In this document: positions 55,560 through 64,000 of the stretch, one piece after another
How positions within the stretch are numbered: the stretch's first letter is position 1
How the letters are laid out: each line of letters starts with the position of its first letter
NCBI GenBank assembly: GCA_932526585.2
Contig: OW052249.1
Location: forward strand, 10,012,424 to 10,076,423
DNA: 64,000 nt
From: Philonthus cognatus
Taxonomy: Eukaryota > Arthropoda > Insecta > Coleoptera > Staphylinidae
Direction: 5' to 3'
Notes under the pieces: model-generated
What the model was told of the DNA's origin: nothing
Databases searched by the model: none
The model's input: the letters and a program-made list of their open reading frames with translations, nothing else
Made by a program: the position numbers and the translations under genes

Positions 55560-55845
55560 TTATTTTCTTCTAATAGAGACACCTGCCGGTCCAGAACCGA
55601 ACCCGGAGCGGTACGAGAAGAAGACCGAGCCAGAGTTAGAATTTAGTTGTACATAGGGTTGCGTTTTGTTTATTTGATAGCATATCTTAACATTATTTTT
55701 ATTTTATATTATTTTCCGAATAAATGTTATTTTTTTACAAAATATTGTTACATTATTTCTGCACTAACAGGGACTCTGATTAAACCTGAACCTGGACTAA
55801 CTCGAGGTGTACCCTAAAGGAGGGTTAAAACCGTTACACGTTACA
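55560..55845 (+). repeat. LTR-like 3' end
   Basis: It contains a GC-rich start (gtccagaaccgaacccgg), an aataaatg polyadenylation-like signal (~55720) and a terminal gagggttaaaaccgttacac. It could be the LTR of the element whose protease lies at 48.7 kb. No second LTR was found. Confidence 0.35.
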
Positions 55846-56017
55846 GATATTAATAAAAATCGAATATGGAAAATATTGAATTTTTGGCTATAACTTGAAA
55901 ACCAAAGACGATAGCTAATTTCTGTTTTCGACATTGAGTTTTTTTCGAAGAAAGAGCTCGAGGATGCGCCATCGATTTTTTTCTATCTCTTCTAATAACC
56001 GAGATTCCCTATAGTAA
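55846..56017. mobile_element. Right arm of the CAGGGTGGCCCAAATTGG element family
   Basis: It reads as the inverse of the left arm, from gatattaataaaaatcgaat to gagattccctatagtaacat, and loses the last ~18 bp of the TIR. Its sequence is closer to the left arm at 38.9 kb (ccatattcgatttttattaa) than to the copy at 42.0 kb. Confidence 0.7.
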
Positions 56018-57026
56018 CATCCGATTCAGACATAATCAACTATCGATATAATTCGATTAAGCCCATCATAACTTACAACATATGAACGTTTATAAATAAT
56101 CTAGATTTTTTATTGTTCAAGAGTTTTTTAAGATGTTATATATTGTTTTCGAAGGTATGCCTTATTTTTGTGATGAATGCATAATGTCAGTGGGCCATAT
56201 GATTTCTCTTTCATTAAAATGTTCATTAAGGGGATTATTGCAGTGTAACACGCCGATCGTGTTGGAAAGACCCACATAGTTTAGAGTAGCTCATCCGATG
56301 CCAAATTTACAGCACAAGTGGGGAGAATACAGTCAGAGAGAAAAGCGGCAGTTCGCTGTGCATTTGTGCATTGCTCCTTGGCATGAACGGATGGGGTCTC
56401 GCGTCGCGTGGAATAGACGAAAAAAACAAAGCGTATAAAAAAGACGGATCGAACGAAAGTGTCGATTCGTATTATTTAAACACGCTGATAATACATACAA
56501 GCTATGTATTGTTTTCAATTCGTTAGAAAGCGTTATCGGATCCGGTGTTATTTTTCGGTATTTACAAAACTGATGATTCTTATTCTTGTCATTATAACAC
56601 ATTATTTTTACTTTTAAGACTCCAGTTTCGACAGCCGAACAAACTATGTGTTTTATTTTATTAAATTATAGATTATTTCTTAAAAATATAATATTAAAAT
56701 AATTCATGTTCATAAGCTCATTGTGAATATTTATATGCCGCACATATATGAAAAAAAACATAGGATTTTCAATCATATTTTTTAAATGGGAATATTATCT
56801 TCCCTAACTGCTATTGCCATGAAAATAATGTGTATTAATTTGGCCTCTGCCCAATTGGGTAAATACCCCCAATTTTGGGGAGAATTTCAATTTATATTCG
56901 GTCAAATATTCTAGTTTTTATGAATGCAACAAATAAATAATAGATTGAAAAAAATTAAACGGAAAGCTGCCCTGTTTTTTTTTAATGTTTAGTACAGGGT
57001 TTACAAAATGATGATGTGTATAAATA
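56018..57026. other. No gene recognised
   Basis: It contains a mildly GC-richer block near 56230-56480. No supported feature was found. Confidence 0.35.
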
Positions 57027-57534
57027 GGCTCAGTCAACTTAGCCCCCCGAAGTTCGACTTTTTTGAAAAAAGCGATTGCGCTAGACCGGCCTTAGCTAGC
57101 GCCACAAAAATTAGAGCTAGCGCCATTTAGACAAGAAAGCCACGGGGATTTGAACTTTCGGGGGGCTAGGTTGATGCTAGCCCCCCGAGTTTGGATTTTT
57201 TAAGTTTTTTTACACTATTCGGATTCCTCAGAGCTAGCGCTACCAATTTACAAGCCAACGCCACTCCCACAGCCCCAAAAAATGATAAAACATTTTTAAC
57301 CCTGGCCCCCTAAAATGAGATGTTTTTAATCAAATTGGGTGGAAAATATAACTTAGAGCTAGCGCCAACAGAATATGACAAAAATATTCTCTCAAAAATA
57401 TCAGGTAAAAAAAAGTTCACGTCCAAATTTTGATGCAAGAGCTTTCAGATCCTGTATGCGTATTACCATTTACTTCCTGAATTTTAATACAAAATGATGT
57501 TTGGCATATAATATACCGCTTTCAACAAATAGTT

Positions 57535-58200
57535 CGGCGTTGTAATTACTTTATTTATGTTCATAGACACTGGCTATTAGAAACATGATGCCTAGTAGAC
57601 AGTAGCGTAACTGACAATTGTTTTCACTCCTAGCTAATTTAAATCGTTATTACGCAAGAACTTACCGTACGATTTAAGAAACTCTTTTGGCATTGTAATT
57701 ACTATACTAATATTTATAAACACTGGCAACGAGATAGCTTGCACTAGTAAGACAGTGGCGTAACTGACGATTGTTTTTGATAATTGAAATCGTTATAACT
57801 CGGAAACTAACAGTACGATTTCAATTTTTTTTTTTGGCATTGTAATTGCTGAAGTCTATAAACACTAACAACGACATAGCTAGTGATATTAAAGGATAAA
57901 TTAAAATCACTTGCTTTGTTTCACTATTTGTTTCTATTTACTCGACTAGTTTCGCTTTTTACGGCATTATCAAAGTTCACTCTTGATTCACTCTTGATAA
58001 TGCCGTAAAAAGCGAAACTAGTCAAGTAAATAGAAACAAATAGTGAAACAAACCAAGTGTTTTTAATTTATCCTTTATTATTATTTTAAAATGTTTCACC
58101 AAGTGATAAATGAGAAAGTTATTCAAGAGATAGCTAGTGCTAGCAAGACAGTGGCGTACCTCACGGTTGTTTTTTTTATGATAACTTAAATCATTATTAC
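57535..58200. repeat. Internal direct repeats and hairpin of the foldback element
   Basis: Shared blocks are tggcattgtaattac, ataaacactgg, cgagatagct, gacagtggcgtaactgacga and aaatcgttat. They occur near 57540, 57700, 57830 and partly 58130. The hairpin gactagtttcgctttttacg / cgtaaaaagcgaaactagtc has arms of about 60 bp. Confidence 0.75.
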
Positions 58201-58494
58201 TCGGTGGAAAACACTCGTTGGGAGTTTCAAACTGAACGCTTTTCAAAAACAATGAATGCCTGAAAATTTACCTAGTACACATCGGGTTATGTATGTACCT
58301 AATCAAAACATGGGTATCTTTTCGATGCTACAAAATTGTGATTAAGCTCCTTTCGTTGCTATTCAATTGACTTTATTTTCATTCTAACACAATCTATCTC
58401 AATATCCTGATTCTACGATATACAGGGAGTTTTTGTTTAAAGTAGACGTATTCCAGATTCACTTTATTTTGTTTAAATCTTTAGATATATGTTG

Positions 58495-58920
58495 TTTTTA
58501 CAGGAATTCAATTTGAAGCTTTAAGCGAGTGTTTTCCACTCCCAGACTAAGCATGAAGTAAAATTTCGAGTTTAGAAAAGCCCCGTGAAAATTTGTCGAG
58601 GGTCGCGCAGCGACCCGAGACAAATTTTCTGGGCTTTTCTAAACTCGAAATTTTACTTCATGCGCCACGCGTATAGAACACTAAAATTTTGTGAAATTTG
58701 TGTATATTTGAACCTTACTTGAAATCAGCGTTTTATACGCGTGGCGCATGAAGTAAAATTTCGAGTTTAGAAAAGCCCAGAAAATTTGTCTCGGGTCGCT
58801 GCGCGACCCTCGACAAATTTTCACGGGGCTTTTCTAAACTCGAAATTTTACTTCATGCTTAGTCTGGGAGTGGAGAACACTCGTTTAAAGCCTTGAATTG
58901 AACTTTTGCACCCAATTTGA
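58495..58920. repeat. Palindromic hairpin repeat, full double form
   Basis: Two hairpins lie back to back in opposite orientation. The left is tttaagcgagtgttttccac, gcatgaagtaaaatttcgag, centre gggtcgcgcagcgacccgag, then the return arm to cgcgtatagaacac. After about 55 bp the right copy is the inverse, ending actcgtttaaagcc. The outer flanks ttcaatttgaagc / gccttgaattgaa are inverted too, so the full unit is a ~400 bp palindrome. Confidence 0.9.
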
Positions 58921-59219
58921 TTAAAAAAATCTCATTTCGGGGGGCTAGGGTTTAAAATGTTGTATAATCTTTTTGGGGTTGTGGGGGTGGCGCTAGCTTT
59001 TAAATTGGTAGCGCTAGCTCTGAGGAATCCGAATACTGTAAGAAAACTTGAAACATCCAGCATCAACCTAGCCCCCCGAAAGTTCAAACCCCCGTAACTT
59101 TCTTGTCTAAACGGCGCTAGCTCTAATTTTTGTGGCGCTAGCTAAGGCCCGTCTAGCGCAACAGTTATTTTTTAAAAAGTCGAACTTCGGGGGGCTAAGT
59201 TGACTGAGCCGTATAAATA

Positions 59220-60840
59220 GAGGATTGCAATAACATTCAATTTCAATTCATTTATTCCTTATTTACTTACTATCAAAATATGACTCATCATAAATCAGCC
59301 AAATTTGAAAAAAATATATTGGGCTCGGTGCAATGTTGAGCAAGAAGCTTATTATTTGAAATGCATTATAATAACTACCTTATTATTATTATAGTTCTAT
59401 TTTTTCTAAAATAATTAACAATGAATATGCACGCAGTTAAACCCTACATTTTTTTAAACATTCGTCAAACAAATATTACCTGTGCTCAGTAAAAAATAGT
59501 TGATTTGTAACATTAATCTACGACAACGTCATATTGGTGTTATTCTTACTATTCTTATAGTTTTGATATCATTGATTCGTTGATGAAGTCGCAGTTGGTT
59601 CAAATAGGTCCGATTGCTAGAAACTTTACAATTTACTTTAATAGTTTTATTGCGAGAAGTTTAATGGCATTTAACAACTGCTTTAATAACGAAAGATTTA
59701 AGACGAAATAATGATTTGAACAAGACTGATTGTTATTCGATTGCTTCTGGCTTATTAATCAGCTTAAAAAACTTTAAAAATAATTTAATAATACCGACAC
59801 TGTCAAATAATAAGGAAAGCCAATATTAAAGGTATATTACACATCTTTATTTAAATTAGTGAAACATTTCGTGTTTTCTATATTAGTGAACATGCAGTAT
59901 AAAAAAATACTTATTCCATTAGTAGTCAGAAAGCATGAGAATAAAACACTAGTACAATAAAACATCGATTATAATTGCGAAATATTAATTTTACGAGAAT
60001 AAATGCTAACGACGCGAGCCGTTTTTGTTAACTATGATTGAAAAAAGAAAAGAAAAACAAACGCGAAGCCGCACAGCGTTCACCGGCCCAGAGATAAACG
60101 CTGGCCGCATGCTGCTCGCCCCTCTAATAATTGTGCAGATGAGTGTACAACGCGTTCAACTAAGAGAAGATCCGCAAGGCGGCGGTATTTTACGGTCTTA
60201 TTTTTCAAGATTTTTATTTTAACCTGACTCGGGCATGAGCTATCGCATCCTTATGAAATGTTCACATTATATTCCTTATAGTATAAACTAGTAAGATATG
60301 GGAATATTTTTTTTAATTTTGAAAAATTTAACATTATTTTTTTCATACATCTGAAAGCAAATTGTTTAAAAAAAAGTACTTCGATATTTTACTAGATAAT
60401 TGGGCTTAATATACGCTGTCAAAATATCAACTTTCTAGGACCTTTAGTTTTTAAATAAACCTAGCATTAAATTTCAGACCACTGTTATATTCCCCTTAAG
60501 GTTTCTTTAAGTAAATAATTGATTAAAGTAAACAACAACTTTAAACCATATTTTAATGAACGCCTTATGATTTTCTCAATTTTAGCGATTCGTTAGTTAA
60601 TTAATCTATTTAATGAATAATGTTTGGCAACATCGCACTTTACAATGTTGTTTTTGCTACATTAATATTTGGCACAAACTTATGGTAACAATAGAAACTT
60701 CAAAATATTAATGAAAAATGTAATCAAACAATCTTGCAACAATAGGAAAATTCATAATTTCCATAATCAACTCGAAAATGTAGATTCCTATTGACATTAG
60801 AAAAAACCGTTTAAACGAACTTTACTCACTCTCAAATAAT
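59220..60840. other. No gene recognised
   Basis: AT-rich. A GC-richer block at 60055-60190 has a 65-codon open frame (60025-60222) with no resemblance I know. It may be a non-coding exon or chance. Confidence 0.35.
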
Positions 60841-61003
60841 GTATAATAATAATAATAATAATAATAATATATCTTTATCTTTATCAGAATGTACAAAATA
60901 AAAAATGAAGTTAGCGTCAATGGTATTAATAATAATTGCTAATCCTAGTTCTTAAACTTAATAATAACGTAATAATACAAATATATACATATACACACTA
61001 AAT

Positions 61004-62747
61004 CAGCGGTTCTCAATCTTTTTTGGTGACGGAACCCTTTTGGAAATCGAAATACTTGACGGAACACAACAATAGTTTTTAAAAGCGTATTCTTTATTGA
61101 TAAGCATAATAAAAGTACCATGTAACAGTTACTTGTTACTTACTTACATAACAAGTATAATAATATAAGATATTAAAAAAGAAAACAAATCTAACTAATG
61201 AGAGGTATGAAACTGTTTTTTATTTTTTATCAATTGGTTGACATCAGGTTTGATAGAGGACAGTTGAAGTCTCGTATCAGGTTCGGCGTCCAGTCTATTG
61301 CGGTATTCTTTTTTTGGGGCTGCATAGGTTGAGAAGCCTGTTTCGCACAAATATGTTATTGGGAACGGGAGAAGAATATTCAGAGCCATTTTGGCAAGCA
61401 TTGGACATTCATCACGGATTCTGCATCAAAAATCGTTGACAGGCGTTGTTTTGAACAGTGGCTCCATACTTGTGTCTGAGAACATTTCTAAAAGAGATTC
61501 ATATGTCTCGTTTGACATACTTTTGGGCTTTTGTAAGTTGGGTTAAAAAAGGATTATGAATCGATGAATTCAGTTTCATTTTTCTATTCTGTTCTTCGGA
61601 AAAATACTTCTTAAAAGATGCGTGCATCGAAGTGAGATATTGGACCAATTCTACAAATACATCATCTTGAAACATTTCTGAGTCGTTATCGCTAACAAAC
61701 TCACTGAGTGACGTAAAGCTTTCCATTTCTCTCTTTCCAATGCAAGTAATCCAAAAATCTAATTTTCTTTTGAAGGCAGTTATTTTGTTACAGACCTGAA
61801 ACACTGTTGTCTGTTTATCTTGTAATGATACATTTAATTCGTTCAGTTTTTGAAAGATAAAGGACAGTCGGAACAACCAAGTTTTATCATACAAACGGTC
61901 TTTCAAATTGAAAGAAGTATCTGAAAGAAACATTTGTAACTCGGCTCTAAGTTCAAATAGCCTTGTAAAAGTCATGGAGCAGCAGTGTTTTATGTTTGCT
62001 GCCATAATCTTCACACAATAATGAGAACAATCGGGATTGTAGTGGTCGTGATTTGATAAAATTGATTATTTTTACCGATTCATCCATAACTAATTTTAGA
62101 TTTGACGGCATTTGTTCATCGCCAGTGCTTGTCTATGCACGATACAATGGCTGGAACTACAATTAGGCGCTTTATTTTTTATTCGTGACACTACTCCTGC
62201 TGTCATACCCGCCATCCGTCATCGCCTTGGCCCCATCAGAATACAGCAGTAGAACAATAAACACTTTGTTTCTAGCAGGTAGGTACTTATCGCTGAGAAC
62301 GCTAATCGTCGACTGACTAAGTGTCGAGGCGCGATCGTCGCTTTTATAGTCCTAGCCTCGATCTCGAACATTCTCGCAAATACGGGAGTCGGCGCCTTTG
62401 ATAAATAAAAAGCCGAAATAAAAATAGAAATACAAAAAAATGCGCTGTAAACAATCTCTACTTTACGTTTTGAAGTTAGAGCCGAAAGTCGCTTGTTCAC
62501 AATTATAGCGTCTAATCTCAGAGGCGGCTTTTATCAAAGCGACTACGCGCTTACAAGTAGATATCGGCGGCATAGTAAAATTGTACGAGGCGACTAAGTT
62601 CGGCTGCGCCTCGCGAATCGTGATACTCGGCGTCAAAACGGTCGACCAGAGAGAGGTGTTTTGCATTTTTTTCTAAATTCTTGCGGAACCCCTACAGCGG
62701 TATCGCGAAACCCTAGGGTTCAGCGGAACACACTTAGAGTATTTTTG
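61004..62747. mobile_element. hAT element (ZBED-like) with perfect 8-bp duplication
   Basis: The ends are cagcggttctcaatctttt and ...cacttagagtatttttg. CACTAAAT flanks both sides (60996-61003, 62748-62755). It encodes minus-strand transposase fragments and a CpG-rich promoter-side block (62240-62680). Confidence 0.88.
61195..62240 (-). pseudogene. hAT transposase (ZBED5-like), partial and frameshifted
   Basis: On the minus strand it begins near 62240 at the TDGAKAMT-like motif (the second catalytic Asp region, here SDGAKAMT), then AGVVSRIKNKAPNCSSSHCI. A frame change leads to HKTLLLHDF-like sequence, then IFQKLNELNVSLQDKQTTVF and KRKLDFWITCIGK. The C-terminal dimerisation part reads FPITYLCETGFSTYAAPKKE and LDAEPDTRLQLSSIKPDV. 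The N-terminal BED finger and the first catalytic Asp are missing. The gene is dead. Confidence 0.85.
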
Positions 62748-62832
62748 CACTAAATATACCTACATATGTACACACATACATGTATATACCAATTTCTATA
62801 CTACATAGGTAAATTCAGCTATGGAGTATGGC

Positions 62833-64000
62833 TCACGCATTATAAGATAATTGTAAAGAGCAAATTGTTGCATACTTATGTACTTTGTTGTCTTGTCCTT
62901 TAATATTTTTATTGTAGAACATAATTGTTTCGAGAATATATATTCTAAAGAATGTTAGAATATTATTGTTTTTGAAATGTCCGCGGCATGGCTGCCGATA
63001 ATTTAGTCCGAATGTTATGCGAATCGCCTTTTTTTGAATTATGAAAATTTTATTTGCGATAGCTTTGCCTCCCCAAAATATTATGCCGTAACGTAAAATA
63101 CTTTCAAAGTTAGCAAAATATGCCGTTTTAATAACTGCACTGTCTAGGTATTTTGATAGTTGCCTTAGACAGTGAGTGAAGCTGTTTAATTTATTTTCGG
63201 TGTTATTGATATGATATGACCAGTTGATTTTACTATCTATGGTAACCCCTAAGAATTTTGTAGCATTAGTTGGTTTTATTGTGTCGTTATCTAATTGAAT
63301 TGTTTCTGAAAGTACTGTATTTTGTTTGTCAAATATGAGAATATTAGTTTTATTTTTATTTATAATTAATTTATTTTTTGAGAACCACTCTTTTATTCTA
63401 AGAAATAATAGGTTGGAATTTACTATTACTTCGTTTATGTTTAGTCCTGAGATTAGGAGGTTAGTATCATCTGCATAATTTATGATGTTTTCTTGACCGT
63501 TTTGGATAGTGGTGATTAGGTCATTTATAAAAAGAAGAAAAAACGTGGGTGCCGTTAGGCTTCCTTGGGGAAGTCCGGTTGTTATAAGAGATGTTTGGGA
63601 TTCTGCAATCTCACCGTTTTTTTGAACTACCACCCGTTGCGTGCGCTCGGATAGATAGGACTTAAACCAGTTTAGTGCCGTACCTCTAATCCCATTCTTT
63701 TCTAATTTGAGCAATAAAAGTTGATTGTCTATTGAATCGTATGCTTTTGACAGGTCTATGAAGATTCCCATCGTAATTTCTCTTTTCTCTGAATTTTTTA
63801 GTATGCTGTCTAAAAAATTGAATATAGATGTTGATGTGAATTTACCTTTCATGTATCCGTGTTGCATTTTATTAATTGTGGCGCATAATGTGAAAAAAGT
63901 CGTAAGTCGATTTATCATAGGATTTTCAAAGATGTTTAAAAATACTGGCAGAAGACTGATAGGTCGATAGTTCTCAATATCAGCAGCATTTCCCTTTTTG
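62833..64000 (-). CDS. Non-LTR retrotransposon reverse transcriptase, partial at window edge
   Basis: The frame enters from beyond 64000 with ENYRPISLLPVFLNIFEN, the start of RT. It then has MGIFIDLSKAYDSIDNQ, TTGLPQGSLTAPTFFLLFIN, NIINYADDTNLLISG (YADD catalytic box), KNKTNILIF and KFLGVTIDSKINW. The C-terminal part reads ILRYGIIFWGGKAIANKIFI, then RQPCRGHFKNNNILT and IYILETIMFY, and stops at 62833. No internal stop is visible over ~390 codons, so this copy may encode a working RT if the rest is intact. The clade is probably CR1/L2/Jockey-like. The final ~20 codons differ from the related fragment at 39.2-39.8 kb. Confidence 0.92.
   Translation of the reverse strand, partial: KKGNAADIENYRPISLLPVFLNIFENPMINRLTTFFTLCATINKMQHGYMKGKFTSTSIFNFLDSILKNSEKREITMGIFIDLSKAYDSIDNQLLLLKLEKNGIRGTALNWFKSYLSERTQRVVVQKNGEIAESQTSLITTGLPQGSLTAPTFFLLFINDLITTIQNGQENIINYADDTNLLISGLNINEVIVNSNLLFLRIKEWFSKNKLIINKNKTNILIFDKQNTVLSETIQLDNDTIKPTNATKFLGVTIDSKINWSYHINNTENKLNSFTHCLRQLSKYLDSAVIKTAYFANFESILRYGIIFWGGKAIANKIFIIQKKAIRITFGLNYRQPCRGHFKNNNILTFFRIYILETIMFYNKNIKGQDNKVHKYATICSLQLSYNA

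Larger units (their letters stand above)
57027..59210. mobile_element. Foldback/MULE-like element with 9-bp target duplication
   Basis: The ends ggctcagtcaacttagcccc and ggggctaagttgactgagcc are inverted, and the arms extend about 320-370 bp with repeated gctagcgc words. The perfect duplication gtataaata lies at 57018-57026 and 59211-59219. Nine-bp duplications with long inverted ends are typical of Mutator-like and Drosophila Foldback elements. The interior has ~150 bp direct repeats (57535-57860, again ~58130), a hairpin at 57905-58065 and the double palindrome at 58495-58920. No transposase is present. Confidence 0.85.
60842..64000 (-). mobile_element. CR1/Jockey-like non-LTR retrotransposon, invaded by a hAT, running off the right edge
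   Basis: The 3' tail is an ATT/AAT microsatellite (60842-60870) after gataaagatata. The 3' UTR is split by a hAT (61004-62747) and continues at 62756. The RT frame ends near 62833 and extends past 64000. Confidence 0.8.

Noticed and set aside
56333..56602. 89-codon minus-strand frame
   Set aside because: Composition is not protein-like and no domain or splice signal supports it.
60025..60222. 65-codon frame in a GC-richer block as a gene
   Set aside because: No motif, splice context or family resemblance. Kept only as a note.
1..64000. CRISPR arrays, bacterial operons, riboswitches, tRNA or rRNA genes
   Set aside because: No regular repeat-spacer pattern and no cloverleaf or rRNA signature was recognised. 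Introns and TA/8-bp-duplication transposons indicate an animal genome.

Overview
This 64 kb window is AT-rich eukaryotic DNA, almost certainly from an insect. Two pieces of evidence support this. First, there are two spliced exons of the animal gene SLMAP (sarcolemma membrane-associated protein, FHA domain) on the minus strand. Second, the rest is a dense, nested set of arthropod-type mobile elements (mariner with TA target duplications, Tc1, hAT, Harbinger, Penelope, Copia, Jockey/CR1-like) plus short CCTAA runs, the insect telomere unit. No bacterial operon, tRNA, rRNA or CRISPR array was seen. The species cannot be named from sequence alone.

Layout. 1-7.7 kb: a decayed Copia fragment, a ~180 bp satellite array and a 5'-truncated non-LTR fragment. 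7.7-15.2 kb: SLMAP exons at 9895-10120 and 14879-15187, with a 4.76 kb intron holding a long-terminal-inverted-repeat (TIR) mariner relic; a 2.1 kb TIR element lies just downstream. 15.2-23.5 kb: a TIR element carrying a dead Jockey/I-type retrotransposon, a four-copy tandem array, and a hAT MITE with an 8-bp duplication. 23.5-25.3 kb: a nearly intact mariner-family element. 25.4-30.6 kb: a five-exon, two-THAP-domain gene split in exon 2 by a 3.1 kb Harbinger transposon, whose transposase and MADF-BESS genes have interdigitating exons on opposite strands. 31-34.8 kb: hairpin repeats and a ~1.2 kb tandem duplication. 34.8-56 kb: a nest in which an element with TIR CAGGGTGGCCCAAATTGG was invaded by a hAT (perfect 8-bp duplication), itself invaded by a Penelope-like element; further mariner, Tc1, IS630-like, LTR and Jockey-type elements follow. 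57.0-59.2 kb: a foldback/MULE-like element with ~320 bp inverted ends and a perfect 9-bp duplication. 60.8-64 kb: a CR1/Jockey-like element (minus strand, running off the right edge) invaded by a second hAT.

Across the window a palindromic hairpin repeat recurs about ten times, and three transposases share a 41-residue spacing between the last two catalytic aspartates (DD41D) and long TIRs. Only SLMAP is confidently a live host gene. Nearly every mobile-element gene is broken by stops, frameshifts or insertions.
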